NCBI RefSeq assembly: GCF_002865645.1
Contig: NW_020194552.1
Span: 496,001 to 560,000 of the forward strand
Direction: 5' to 3'
Source: Hyaloscypha bicolor E
Taxonomy: Eukaryota > Ascomycota > Leotiomycetes > Helotiales > Hyaloscyphaceae
DNA: 64,000 nt
Each line of letters opens with the position of its first letter. Position 1 is the stretch's first letter. The position numbers and the translations under genes were made by a program. This document shows positions 34,441 to 46,265 of this stretch, in pieces. The notes below the pieces were generated by a model that had not been told where the DNA came from, ran no database searches, and was given only the letters and a program-made list of their open reading frames with translations.

Positions 34441-36679
34441 ATGATGCAACAAAGTTGGAAGGTTACAAAGGCCTCCCGTTCATCCATCCGGAACAAATCG
34501 AGGCTTGTAGCTCCCGAGGCGATGCCAAGAGCACCCTGTCGTGCTCGAAGTGACCAAAAATGGAGCAGGTACAAAGAAGAGATTCGCAGCTTTTACATCG
34601 ACCAAGACAAAACTCTAGAAGATACGATGCAAATGATAGATTTACCAGCGAGCGAGCGAAAATGGAAACAGCAACTGAAGGAATGGGGTTTCCAAAAGAA
34701 TCTTCCAGCTAGTCATATGGCTATTCTCGTGGCGAAACGAGAGCAAAGACTGAGAGATTATGGAAAAAACACCGTCTTTCTTCAAAGCGGTGTCGAGATC
34801 AGGGCCGAGAAGTTTGAGACCTTCAAAAAGAGAAAGACCAGCAAGGTCTTTCAAGCTACGTCTCCGAGTGCTGGTATGTTGTACATCTTCCTACTCACTC
34901 TTTACTTTAAACTCACGAGCGAAAACAGAAACACCTCCTAATATCGTCTACCACACTCCCAAGTCTGATTCGGACATCCCAGGAGTTGTTGAGTCGCAAG
35001 ATGCGGTGACCAACTACCCTTCACCCCTTCCAGAAGATGGCCAAGCAACAACTCCTTATTTTCAAGTCACAGGAAATAAGGATGAGTTTTACGAGCATTC
35101 AAATATATATCCACGCTCCCCAGAAGTGACTAGGGAGAGAACAACACCAAACCACACTTTCCCGATGCAGATTGCAAGCGACCAAATGGATTCACAGCTG
35201 CAACCACTTCAAACCTCCACCGTACCCCTCCTAGCCGGCGACTCCTTCTGGACTCAAAACGAAGATTTAAATCAGTTCAATCAACAAACAGTGCTATCGC
35301 CTACGTTTTATGCCCATTTCTCGCCAGCGAACAACCAAGGCAGTCAGCATACTCCGCACATTTTCCAAGATCACGAACATGACGACCCGGCCCCTGCTCA
35401 AAGGGTGGAAGATAACTTTGGTGGTTCAAGGTTAACAAACAACTACCTCCCCGTTGGCCTTATGGACTCGACCTCTGTCCTCGTGCCCGGCTATCTAGGA
35501 ATGGACCCATCTGAAGTTATTCCCGGGAACAACCCCAGTGGTTCTGGTTTTAGCCAAAACGCAATCGACGAGGCCCGTGTAGTCGAGAACCATATGCACC
35601 TGGCAGAAACTTACGGAGCCTACCGCCTAACAGGCAAGGCTGAGGCTCAGTATATAGAAGCGCTCGTCAAATGCATGCAGTTTGGCCAGGAGCAAAAGGC
35701 TCGCCAGTGTTTACATGAATTTGGTGTGTTTCTCAAGGAAGACCGCCTCCCTGAAGTCTTGGAGTCTTCAATTCAAACGTGTCGTAACCTGGTACTGTTA
35801 TTCGAGAGGAATACCTCCGCAACTCAAGAAATGAAGACAGCAAGCTTGGGAATGTTGGCAGATCTTCTCAACCGCCACGGACAGCTTGCAGAAGCGGAAG
35901 CTATATACCGTCAGATACTTGACATGAGCAAAGAGTCGAAAGATTATCACACAGCCGCCGCATGCGAAGCTTCGTTGCGCAAGCTGCTCTACCAGCTGTG
36001 GTCCCCTCACGAGGGCGCTGTGCGAGAGCAACTCAGAAGTCTCTCTATTTCCCTTGAGCAGGAGACCTCTGGTCCAGCAATGCGATTCACCCACGCAACA
36101 GCCGTGATTCTTACAACCCACTTCTCTGCTATTTGCCAACTTCACCCATGTCACCAACTCGGTCTGGTCCTCGAAGAGATGTCCTATCTCCTCTCAAAGC
36201 GAATCTGGGGCCATCCTTCGAGAGTCGATTCTCGACTTCGGGACCTGACCATGAAGCTAGCTCTCGAATGCTCAGAACTAGCTTGGCACGATAATACAGA
36301 ATCCTTTTTCCGAACACAACGGATATTGCTGGATCGACTCGCTACTGCTGATTGGGGATATGTGAAGATTCGAGGGTACATTGATTACTGTGCGTATTTG
36401 GAGAGATCTGAAAAAGACGGCAGCTGGAAGAAATACATCGAGATTCTGATCACTGCTTACAAGACTATGGAAGATCTTTTGCATGCGAGAGGAGCTCAAC
36501 CTTATAGGAAAGGGGATTTTCCGTTCTTGGAGCTTCTTAAACTTGAGAGAGCGGGAGTTCCTAGCAGTAAATGCGACCGGGAATCTATTCAACTGATGGA
36601 GGGTGTGGAAAAACGACTTGAGCGGATGCTTGCGCAGAATCAAAGCCATCACTCTGAAGCTGTGCAGTTTGGCGAGTGA
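34441..36679 (+). CDS. Clr5-domain protein with TPR-like C-terminus
   Basis: Two exons (34441-34873 and 34929-36679) join in phase for 727 residues. The N-terminus after a basic leader carries the Clr5 domain: WSRYKEEIRSFYIDQDKTLE, MQMIDLPASERKWKQQLKEW and GFQKNLP. Clr5 was first seen in a fission yeast heterochromatin-silencing factor and is common at the N-terminus of fungal proteins of unknown role. A long disordered Pro/Ser/Thr/Asn part follows (residues about 150-410). The C-terminal third is helical with TPR-like text: TASLGMLADLLNRHGQLAEA and EAIYRQILDMSKESKDYHTA. A regulatory or DNA/chromatin-linked role is likely from the domain; nothing here shows the target. Confidence 0.8.
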
Positions 36680-37059
36680 GAAGGGAATTGAGGAGGGAAA
36701 TGATGTGGTAAGTGAGGAGGAGACAGACGAGGATAATGGTCCCGGAATTGGTGATTGGGATCGGTATAGCTGAACTTTTACGTATAAAATAAATAGATGA
36801 GCATGAACTAAGTGACAAGTTTAAGATGGACCTACAAATTCTTCTGCCTATTCCACTGGTACCTACTTACTTGCCTTTCGTAAGACATCGATCAATGCCA
36901 AAAACTCTTCAAATTAAGCAGCACTTTCAAAATTGGCATCAGGCATCTTCAACCAACTGCCAATATCACCATTAAATAACAAATACCCAAAGGATATTTC
37001 AATTTTCTAACAAGGCTGAATTTACTATACAATTAATCATATCTCAGCACAAATATTCT
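36680..37059. other. Convergent intergenic region
   Basis: AT-richer 3' flanks of two convergent genes; no gene seen. Confidence 0.4.
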
Positions 37060-38014
37060 CTAAAAACACATGCACCCAAAACATCCACCTGTCTTCACCA
37101 AATCTTCTTGCCTCGCTTCACCCTTCCAGCTCTTTCCCTTCTCGTTCCCGGCTACGGCACTCATACCCCCAGTACTAGGATCTCCCAGTCCAGCCGCTCC
37201 AGCCGGTGCGTACCTCAATCTCGGAACCGCACCATGTATCTTCACCTCTCCGCCTTCCATTTCTACTCTAACATCAGAAACAGCCCTCCCCCGATTCTTT
37301 ACCCACCCCGCCCCAGCTGCATCTCTTGCACCCATATCTGGCTGTCTAGGGACGCCAGTTCTACTTAGATCTACCGCTGAAACTCCTCCTGACATAGCAC
37401 CCTTCCCCCCCATCCCGCCTGACCCCCTTGCCCCCCGTTTCATCCCCAGCTGCAGTCTTCGCAGCACTACCACCACAGGCCTTTTTCCACCAGAATTTCA
37501 AAAACCCTCCTTCATCCTTAATCGCCTTTCTCCTCTCTGCTCTCCTCACTGCCTTCTTCCTATTCTCCTCGACTTTCTGGGCCTTCTTTATCTCCTTCTG
37601 CAAGTGCCTCTCCCGTCTCGCTCTCAATTTCTTATTTTCTTTCTCATTCTCATTCTCCTTCCTCTTTTTCTTTTCATCATCTGCAGTTGAAGTAATAGTC
37701 CTACTACCACCTGGATCTCCCGGAGCGGGCGCACCCGCTGCTGTTCGGGTTGCTGTTCTCGGCCTTGTTTGTGTCTGTGTTCGTGTAGCAGTGGAGCTAC
37801 TAGCGAAGCCATGCACGTTTGCGGATCGCGAGAAGCCGGATTGACCTGCTAGGGAAACTATTTGGAGGGTTGGTGCGGTTTGGCCGCGTTGGAGGACTTG
37901 GGATCCTGGAGAGGGGTGAGGACCAGTGATGGAGATTGGGGATTAGCGGGAAATTGAGAGGGAGGCAGTGGGAAAGGAGGCGAACTGACCTGTACCGGTT
38001 CGTGTTCGTAGCAT
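37060..38014 (-). CDS. Small basic, charged-helix protein with Cys-rich C-terminus
   Basis: A model with three exons closes in phase: 38014-37990 (MLRTRTGT), 37905 to about 37377, then, after a 58 nt intron from GTAGAT to GATGCAG, the last exon to 37060. The middle is strongly charged and probably coiled (KKKRKENENEKENKKLRARR and RHLQKEIKKAQKVEENRKKA). The third exon is Gly/Val-rich (VRVEMEGGEVKIHGAVPRLR) and ends GGCFGCMCF. No domain is recognised; a C-terminal Cys cluster could be lipid-modified, but this is speculation. Without the second intron the frame would end at 37361, leaving the long coding-like frame below it unexplained. Confidence 0.5.
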
Positions 38015-38369
38015 TTTTTTAGTCTAATGTTCTCAGGAGGAAGGTGATGGAGACGTTCAGAGAGGCGAGATGGACATTGATTTAGAAGAACGATCTGAAA
38101 GGAAGGGGGATGCCTGAGAAGGGAAAGAATTAGGACGAAATGAGATGGTGTACAGAGGAGCACAGAAAGCTGAACTATGTTACACCGGTATATAAAAACA
38201 GAAAATCGTCACTATCACATCGTTCAAGTGTAATTACTGAAAATAGATGGTGGCCGTTGTGAATTTTCCGATTGGATTGCATCGGAAGTAATTCGACCGT
38301 CCTGGTACTTCAAAGGAACCGACCCCCGGACACAATGACACTAAGAACTTATCTTGAAGATCTTTATCG

Positions 38370-38425
38370 CCTTTACGGCAGAATCGCTAGGCTTGTCGAT
38401 TTTTTTGACAATTCTGCCCTAAAGG
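38370..38425. repeat. Inverted repeat / hairpin, 15 bp arms
   Basis: CCTTTACGGCAGAAT at 38370-38384 is the inverse complement of ATTCTGCCCTAAAGG at 38411-38425 with one mismatch; an inner TTGTC/GACAA pair extends the stem. The DNA after it (38455-38575) is rich in GATTATCG-like words. It may be a MITE fragment. Confidence 0.55.
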
Positions 38426-38748
38426 GCGGTGTGAGGCCCATATTGCTAGAAATATAGTGCACTTGCCCTGTAACTATCGCTAAAGAAATTAGACCTACTA
38501 CTATTGATATTTATCGATTATCGGCTAATTAGCGCGATTATCTATCGATCGATTATCGAGCCTATCGGAGCCCATACTGCAATTTATTACGAGTAGCAGG
38601 ATACAGTCCGGAGAGGGATCATGAGAGCAGGAAGAATTTTACTTGCCAAGCCACATATCATCAGAAAACAGCAGCGAGAGGAATGCCAACCTGTGACAGA
38701 CACAAACATGTGCAAGGACGACATCTTTTTTTGGACCAGCAAAACGGC

Positions 38749-40247
38749 TTATCCCTCCTCTCTATCCATTTCATCTCTACCCCGCTTCTTGTCCCCTCCC
38801 TTTGGCCGTCTGCCTTTCAGAACCGAACCTTTCTTGCCTCGATCCTCGTGCAGATTCTTCATCTCATTTCGTGCATGTCGTTGAGCCTCCTCAACACGAG
38901 CCTTGAAAACCATCACTTCTTCCTTCTCGGTACCGTACTCCTTCTGCTTTTTGCCTAGGGCAGCCTCAATGCGCAACCAAATCTCAACATCATACTGTGT
39001 GACTACGCTGATAGCATGACCCGACTTTCCAGCTCGCGCGGTGCGTCCTACTCGATGGATGTAAGTTTTACTGTCAGGCGGTAAATCGTAGTTCAGTACC
39101 ACATCCACGGATGGGATATCGAGACCGCGGGCGGCGACATCGGTAGCGACCAGAATTTCTCGCGATCCGGCTCGGAATTTGTTCAATGCCCCCAAACGAG
39201 CTGACTGTGAAAGCTGACCATGAAGAGGTATTGCCCCGAAGCCTAAGGTTCTAAGCAAGATAGCTATCCGTTGTGTTTCGTTCACTGTCCTCGTAAAGAC
39301 TATCGCGGACTGGCCTGCAAATTCGTTGATGAGGTAAACAAGGTAGGTGTCCTTGTGCTGGTGTGGGATGAAAACGTAACTTTGGAGTAATGTGGAGACG
39401 GTTTGGTATTTGTTGCTGCTGATGCTCACTCGAAGAGGGTCCTTCAAACTTGCTCTTTGAAGACTCTCGACTTTCGAGCTCATCGTCGCCGAGAAGAGGT
39501 ATGTTCGTCGTTCGCGGGGAAGGACTTTCAGTATTTTGTCAAGGATGGGTCCGAAATCGAGATCAAGAAGTCTGTCTGCTTCGTCCATAACCAAGTACTT
39601 CAACAATCGTAGAGAAAAGCCCTTTGTGTTTTCGAGATGATCCAGCAATCGACCTGGGGTGGCCACAATAATGTGAGGTTTCCTGCCCAGTGCAATAGCT
39701 TGAGGAACCATATCCATGCCTCCTACAATGACCGCACATCGTACTGATATGAGTGATCCCAGGGCCTCGAATGCTTGCGATATTTGGTATGCCAACTCGC
39801 GGGTAGGTGCCAGAACGAGACCGAATAGAGGTTGAGGATTATCGAGCAATGCCTGTAGAATTGGGAGAGCAAAAGCTGCTGTCTTTCCACTGCCTGTCTC
39901 TGCCAGGCCGATCAAGTCTCGACCTTCGAGTGTGAGCGGAATCGACTGGGCTTGGATTGGAGTTGGGGCTTTGTACCCCAGAGCGGTACAGGCATCGCAT
40001 AACGAATCGATGATACCCTAGATTCTGTAAGCCTCTATTTGCAGCCTTTGATATTGGATACACGTACGAGATCCTTGAAGGTCTTTGTTACCTCCTCTTC
40101 TATCTTTTCCTCGGGCTCTTCTTCTCCTGTTGGCTCTGGCGATGTCGAGGCTGAAGTAGGCGCTAGCTCCTTGGCCACATGCTTCTTATTCTCCAACAGG
40201 CCAGAGGGTACTTCGCTATCAACCTTTCTTCTCTTGGCTGACGACAT
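38749..40247 (-). CDS. RRP3: DEAD-box ATP-dependent RNA helicase RRP3 (DDX47 type)
   Basis: Two exons join in phase at [19 protein letters not shown]. The acidic N-terminus (about 60 residues) precedes the helicase core. All motifs are present: TPIQAQSIP (Q), AETGSGKT (I), PTRELAYQ (Ia), TPGRLLDH (Ib), DEAD (II), SAT (III), IVFTRT (IV), [10 protein letters not shown] (V) and [10 protein letters not shown] (VI). The C-terminal tail is Lys/Arg-rich ([16 protein letters not shown]). Yeast Rrp3 and human DDX47 act in the nucleolus on early cleavages of pre-rRNA toward 18S. The length (about 480 residues) fits the family, and the [18 protein letters not shown] stretch together with [14 protein letters not shown] fits the RRP3 branch better than other DEAD-box groups. 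Its promoter is shared with SSF1. Confidence 0.93.
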
Positions 40248-40413
40248 CGTGTTGTTGAGATTTGTGGTGTTGGAGGGAAGCTATTTGAGAATAAAATAAT
40301 TTTTATCGTGCTTATCGAATCCTCGCTTCTGATTGGCTGCGCCAAAGTTCCCTTTCAAAAATATTCTGCCCTCAAATCCTCCAAACCACATCACACCACA
40401 AGAATACACCACA
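40248..40413. promoter_or_regulatory. Bidirectional promoter of RRP3 and SSF1
   Basis: Only 166 bases separate the two divergent start codons. A CCAAT box (minus strand, ATTGG at 40332-40336) sits near the middle, about 80 bases from each start. Both genes serve ribosome assembly, so shared control is likely. Confidence 0.6.
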
Positions 40414-41815
40414 ATGGCACGACGACGGACGAAGAAGCGTACCCATGTTGGCGCTAATAATGGCCCCTCTGGCAGGGCAGTTCCAGCAAACAAGGCAGCA
40501 AATTCGCCCAAGAGCATGGTCATTCGAATTGGGGCTGGAGAAGTAGGACCAAGTGTGAGCCAGCTGGTGAAGGATGTACGGCACATGATGGAACCCGGCA
40601 CAGCTGCGAGACTGAAGGAGAGAAGAGGAAATAGATTGAGGGATTACCTTACAATGGCGGGACCTCTTGGTGTGAGCCATCTCATGCTCTTCTCGAGGTC
40701 GGAAACGGGCAACACCAACATGAGACTGGCAATTACGCCCAGAGGACCGACATTACACTTTCAGGTGGAGAAATATTCGCTATGCAAGGATGTTAGGAAG
40801 GCATTGAAGCACCCAAAAGGTGGTGGAAAGGAATACTTGACAGCTCCTTTAGTACGTCGTCAAACAACAAATAGAGTATTTGCTGACTTACTAGCTTGTC
40901 ATGAACAACTTTACGTCCCCTCCTTCCCAAGCAGACTCCGATAACAAAGTGCCCAAACACCTCGAATCCCTAGTCACCACCATATTCCAATCTCTCTTTT
41001 CTCCAATTTCACCGCAAACAACGCCACTCTCTTCAATAAAGCGAGTTATGCTGTTAAATCGTGAGCCTGCGAAGGAGAACGATGGAACATATACACTCAA
41101 TTTACGGCACTACGCAATCACAACGAAAGCCACTGGTGTATCAAAGCCACTTAGAAGATTAAATGCTGCAGAGAAGCTTCTTCACTCGCAAAAATCAGGC
41201 AGGGGCAAGAAGGGCGGATTGCCAAACCTGGGAAAGCTCGAGGATGTGGCCGACTACATGATTGGAAACGATGGTGAGGGTTATATGACAGATGCTACGA
41301 GTGGCAGTGAGGTGGACACAGATGCAGAAGTCGAGGTTGTCGGGACACGGACGAGGAAGATCTTGTCGAAACGTCAAAGAGACTGTCCTCGGGTAGATGG
41401 CAAAAATAAGGGTGGTAGAAATGGTGTGGAGAAGCGGGCTGTTAAGCTTGTGGAATTGGGACCGAGAATGAAGCTGCGGATGACCAAGGTGGAGGAGGGA
41501 GTTTGTACGGGAAAAGTTATGTGGCATGAATACATCCACAAGACCAAGGAAGAGGTGAAGCAGCTGGACAAGAAGTGGGAGAAGAAGAGGCAAGAAAAGG
41601 AAGCGAGAAAGAAGATCCAAAGAGAGAATGTTGAGAAGAAGAAAGCAGCTAAGGGACTGGGTGCAAAGGATAGACTGGAAGATGACGAGGACGAAATGGA
41701 TGTCGATGAGTGGGACTCAGAGGGGCTGGAAGGGGATGGCGAAATGGAGTTGAACGAGGAGATGGAGGAGAGAGGGGAGTGGGAGGACGAAGAAGAAGAA
41801 ATTGCAGCTGGTTGA
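40414..41815 (+). CDS. SSF1: Brix-domain ribosome biogenesis protein SSF1/Peter Pan
   Basis: Two exons join in phase (TAPL to LVMNNF) across an intron whose donor GTACGT follows TTA near 40852. MARRRTKKRTHVGAN is a basic start common to the family. The Brix domain shows SVSQLVKDVRHMMEPGTAAR, RDYLTMAGPLGVSHLMLFS, LAITPRGPTLHFQVEKYSL and KRVMLLNREP; FVELGPRM-like text (KLVELGPRMKLRMTKVEEG) marks its end. The tail is Lys-rich then highly acidic (EDDEDEMDVDEWDSE). Yeast Ssf1/Ssf2 bind pre-60S particles in the nucleolus and are needed for 27S rRNA processing. Assignment to this branch rather than Rpf1 or Rpf2 rests on the N-terminus and the GPRM block. Confidence 0.92.
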
Positions 41816-43626
41816 AGTCAGCCGATCTTCAAATGAAAGGCTTGCTTAATTTGAGGAACATATCTCCGCGCGATCTCTTGTTGGTAACTGACCCAGATGC
41901 CTTTGAACACCACATCCGTCAAGGATGCTGCATTTTCATCGCTGATTACCGACATGTGTTGCATTGTACAGCAAGTGCTTAGAAGCCGTATGGTCACAAT
42001 TATTGATTGTCTCAACCATACTCCACTTTCCACGCCATGCATGCCCGGAGCACATGCCCCACCGATATTCCTCTGCTTGTGGAGTTCAATGTGTGCTTCA
42101 AATGGCAGTACTTTGTCGATTACTTTTGATAGTGGATCCCAGCTCAGTCCTCGGAGGACTATTGCTGCTATGCCTCAAAGATCATGGAGCGTGGCATCTT
42201 GGAGCGTGTATTCTGGTTTCACAGCTTTACCCATCTTGAAGTCTGTTCCTTGTTTTCTAGTGGACATGGGTTAAAAATAGTTTAGGTAGATAAGAAGATT
42301 GCTGCTATCAAGGGAAAAGAGCGACACAACAATGAGAGAAGATGGTGTCCATCCATCAATCCGGCCTATTCTATAGGTCAGAATCTGAGTAAGCTTATAG
42401 CGCTGAAGCATTCAGTGCGAGAACCGAGCACTGATTGCTTACTGGCCGACACAAAGGGAAGTGACGCATGTTCTCGTTAACTCCTTGAGAATTTTGCTTT
42501 GCACAACGCTTACCTAGATCCGTCCCCCTTTGCGTTGTCGATTGCACGTGATTCGAATCTCACAATTTTTATTATGGGGAGGTGCGGAGGGTTTTCCAGA
42601 GCGATAGAACTATTTAAACAGCTCATTATTGAGAAGAGGGTACTGTGTTAATTGAATAGAGGATGCCTAAACGCGAGTGCACTTGTGGTACATGAGTTAG
42701 GGGGAAGAACCGGATTGAAGTCGATCACACGTTGGGACTAGGTATGGCTGCTGCTTTTGAAATAGAGACTTAAGAGCTCTTGTACAGAACCTCACTTGTT
42801 GTAGTTATTATCTATCTTGGGATTACTGCAGGTGTTGAGGATTGGTCATGAAAGGGTGGTATCTTCAGTCATGAACACCCCTGACTTAAGCGAGGTGCTC
42901 GTTAACACTGGCCAAGCGATTGAAGCCATCACCAAAATAGTCAACAATAGATCCATTTTCGAGAGCAGCCCTTATACCTGTAGGAGACGTCTCTCAGCCT
43001 GTTGGTCAGATTCCGGAGAAACGGGGCTAATTGAGGTCCGGTCGGAAGGTGGGTCCCTTCCTAGGTCGAAAGCAGCCCATCCCAGACCCCGCCTCCACGG
43101 CATAGTATGGAAACAAGCTTATGCCTCAGCGGCTGATCAACTAACCAATCACTACACTTGTGTGCTACCTTGGTCACCAAACCGGGCGGTGCAGAAACTC
43201 TACTCGGCGAGGTGGGGCAGTGCTTCGCGCCGCAGCAGTACTTGTATCTGGGTGAGACAAAAAGGGGCTTGAAATCACTCATGCTTCTGTTCACAATCAC
43301 ATTCTTTCTTAATCAAACCAACAATTGCTTTCATCATTGATTTCTAAGGTATTTCTTGACATAACAGATTAGATCTGAGGTCGCGTGACTTTCTATCAAG
43401 TGGAGGTACCGAGGGCCTTCAACATACGAGCCTAAACTTGGCGGCCCAGGCAACCATTTAATGCCTTGATTTCATCTACTTCAAGGCCTCCCACCAACCC
43501 CCCTTGCACGGGATCCAAATTCTAGATCTCTCACCTGTACTTCACAAAGCAACGGCATCTTTAACTCTACATTCCCTCACCCAGTACAAACTGGACCTCA
43601 ATTAACTCCCTCGACCTCAGATCAAA
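41816..43626. other. Intergenic, 1.8 kb, no supported gene
   Basis: Open frames here (41897-42274, 42817-43272) start at non-ATG codons or lack domains. The right end is the promoter of the tetraspan gene with a CT/CA-rich leader. Confidence 0.4.
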
Positions 43627-44353
43627 ATGGCCAACCCTATCAAAATCCACAAACATGCACCATACCGCAAATCCCTTCTCATCCCCCTCTGGACCATCCA
43701 ACTCCCCCTCTCCGTTTTCCTCTTCGTAATGTCAGGAATCGGTATCTCGTTCGTGCCCACCTCGTTTTCCCCCTCTACAACCATTAGTTAACAACCCACA
43801 TAGTACCGCTACCAGAGGTTATAGCTTCCACGCAGATTTGACAAGCTTCGACATTGCCCGCATACTACTCAATCTCTTCCTCACCAGCTCCGTCATCTTC
43901 GTCATCGTCAAGTTCGCAAACTTCGCCTTGACTACGCATGTTTTCAAGATCCAGAGTATTGCAGCCGTTGTTGTTGGTGTGATTTGCACGGTGCTGTATT
44001 GCGTGGAGGGCTCTTTTGAGAAGTGGATTATGGCGGCCTTTTCGGGCACAGGGTTGCTTGCGAGTATTACGATTTGTGCTAGGGTGTGTGTCTTGAGGAG
44101 GAGGGTTAAGAGGGGGGAGATAGGGGAGATGAAGAGGGGGAGTGGTGGGAAGGAGCTTGATTCCGAGGCACAGCTGGATGTGGAGTCGGAGGATGGTAAT
44201 AAGTTTCGGCTTGTTGGTGATGGGAAAGTGAGAGCTAATGTTAAGGTTACGTTGGGACCTGGGTTGGAGATTGAGAAGCCAAGACCTTCGTTCAATTCCG
44301 TGGGGACTGGTACATCGAGGGCGCCAGAGCAGGTTGTGAGGGAGTTTATTTGA
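43627..44353 (+). CDS. Small tetraspan membrane protein, unknown
   Basis: Exon 1 starts MANPIKIHKHAPYRKSLLIP. An intron with donor GTATCT and an acceptor after CAGAG keeps the frame into GYSFHADLTSFDIARILLNL. Four hydrophobic spans are seen: about 19-42, 55-80, 88-106 and 112-132. The C-terminal tail is cytosolic-looking, basic then acidic (RRRVKRGEIGEMKRG). MARVEL-like arrangement is possible but no motif proves it. Function unknown. Confidence 0.6.
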
Positions 44354-44546
44354 TGTGATGTCTAGGATTTAGTCAGTCATGAATGTACGAATACCATATG
44401 GTTGAATGGACAATTGAGGAAACTCATTGTACGAGGCAGAAATTGTCCTTTAAATGCAATGCTAGCCTGCTAGGGTATCTCGCAATCTTCCCCCAAACTC
44501 AAAGAGATCCAATGTGCCAAAGTGGGATAGAACAATCCCCTGCCAT

Positions 44547-45888
44547 TCAAGCAAATAACTCCTCATCGTCGTTCTCGTCATCGGATTCCTCCGCAAGCTG
44601 GAATATCTCATCGCCTTCGGTCAAACCCAGCTCAAACTGACCAAGCAACAATATCAATTTGTTCTCAAATGCACCATCCCAATCAGTCACACTGCCGCCT
44701 TGTTCCAAACTCCGAACCCCCAGAATAGCATAAGGATCGAAAGTCTGTACAGTCTGAAGACCCAATGTACCAGGAGCAGACGAAACAATCTGACCACCAT
44801 GACTACCCATTGTACCCGCACTTCCCTGGACAATCTGGCCACCTTGAGAACCCATTGCTCCCACAGTGCCCTGAAAAACCGGGATACCTTGACCACTTGC
44901 TTGTGCAACAAGTGTGTTGACAGTCCGTTGCTGGTGGTTCCTGTCCGCCGTCTCCTTTATCTCAACCTCCCATCTCAAGAACTCTTCGTAGACCTCCAAG
45001 ATCTGCTTCTTAATATTGTCCGTAGAGCCGTTGTAGTTAAAGAACGTCTGGACATGCTGACCAATCTGGGTACATGCCAGGTACGAATCGACAACGAACT
45101 GGTGGATTTGGAGGTACGGAGAGGTTTCGAGGATCTTATTGAGATACATCAGCCCGTTCTGGACAGATTTTCGAGGTTCATTGTTCTGCATTTCCTCCAC
45201 TTTGAGAGACAACGAAGCTGCAAGGTTCAAGATGTCGTGGGGTGTCGGGTAACCGGCTGGGAGGAAGGAGAGCTTCTGGTAGGATATTAGCATTTGTTCT
45301 GAAAGGTCAGACCGAAGGAAGTTATCGTGATTATCGTATTGCTTCGCTTCGCTCCAATCTTCTGCTTAACTTCTGATGACGCCTAGCAAAGATCAGACCG
45401 AAGCGAAGGCAGTTGTCGTAATTATCGTTTCGCTTTGCTTCGCTCCCATCTTCTGCTTAACTTGAGATGACGCTTAGCAAAGATCGGAGCGAAGCAAATG
45501 AAGTTATCGTGTTGTTCTGCTTCGCTCCCATCTTTTTCTTGACTTCAGATAACGCTCAGTTGGCGACTAAGCGTCATCTGATGTTCAAAAAGCGACCCCT
45601 CGACGTCGCTGTCTTGCCGTGTGCAGTAGGGGGATAAGAGCTAAATAACAAGGGTTTACTTACGTGGACCTCAAAGGCCTTTAAGATCTGCTCAAGGACC
45701 TTGTTAAATGGGGCGGCGCAAGGGTCATTTGAGAGGTATTTGTCCAAATCTTCGCGGTCAGGGTAGCGAACGCGGTGATATGGATAGATTTCCGCAAGCG
45801 CGATCACTGTCGGGGCGGAGCTTGCTGTTGTGGGAGCAAGGAGTGTGCCCTGGCGGGCTTGGTTGATAATGTTCACGTTGTTGTTCAT
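44547..45888 (-). CDS. Unknown protein with a repeat-filled intron
   Basis: Exon 1 (45888-45664) reads MNNNVNIINQARQGTLLAPT and ends in LKAFEVH before a GTAAGT donor. Exon 2 is best started at 45275 (KLSFLPAGYPTPHDIL), where phase closes, giving 317 residues; an AG 20 bases earlier would break it. The intron is thus 388 nt, several times the local norm, because it holds tandem repeats (see 45305-45563). The protein is helical, with a Gly/Gln stretch containing an internal duplication (GAMGSQGGQIVQ and GTMGSHGGQIVS) and an acidic end EESDDENDDEELFA. No domain is recognised. Confidence 0.65.
45305..45563 (+). repeat. Three tandem palindrome-rich units of 82-91 bp inside an intron
   Basis: Units run about 45305-45390, 45391-45481 and 45482-45563. 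Each begins with a GGTCAGACCGAAG / GATCAGACCGAAG / GATCGGAGCGAAG form, holds a GTTATCGTG or GTTGTCGTA word, then GCTTCGCTCC(A/C)ATCTT, CTTAACTT or CTTGACTT, and GATGACGC or GATAACGC. GCGAAGC and GCTTCGC words can pair, so each unit can fold on itself. Confidence 0.7.
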
Positions 45889-46157
45889 TGCGGAGGATTG
45901 CTTCTGGCGCAGTGGGAGGGAAGGTAGGTTGTTTGGTGGAAGGTTGTGGCAGAAGGTTGTTTGGTGAAAGGTTAATCTTGGCAAAGATCGCGAAGTAGAT
46001 ATTTATGGGCCGAACCGAGAAAGAATAAATCCGATGAAATTTAGTAAAAGCACAGAGCCTCTAGTAAAACCATCGCTGTTTTAATTGATAGCCGTGGACG
46101 CTACCGGCTCGGAGTCATTCTTGTCTTGAGAGTGCCGCCTCAATTTCGCTCCCAACT

Positions 46158-46265
46158 ATTAGACTAAAGGAGGTTATCGTGTTAAAGATAAGAGCAAAGC
46201 AAGCAGCCAAAGATCAGAACGAAGCCAAAATGTTTGAGATGATAGCTGAACATTAGCTTCTCGTC
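46158..46265 (+). repeat. Outlying copies of the intron repeat
   Basis: Upstream of the same gene the words GAGGTTATCGTGTTAA, AAAGATCAGAACGAAGCC and, further on, TCGTCATCTGAAGTCAGAC recur in the order seen in the intron array. The remaining DNA from 45889 to 47430 shows no supported gene. Confidence 0.45.

Noticed and set aside
37070..37844. Long plus-strand open frames (206 and 138 codons)
   Set aside because: They are Pro/Ser/Leu-rich mirror images of the charged minus-strand gene, a usual artefact opposite Lys/Glu/Gly codons.
42817..43272. Plus-strand open frame of 151 codons
   Set aside because: It starts at TTG, has no domain, and its second half is odd in composition; no splice context supports it.
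45305..45563. CRISPR-like array
   Set aside because: The units are contiguous and fold on themselves; there are no unique spacers, and the context is a eukaryotic intron.
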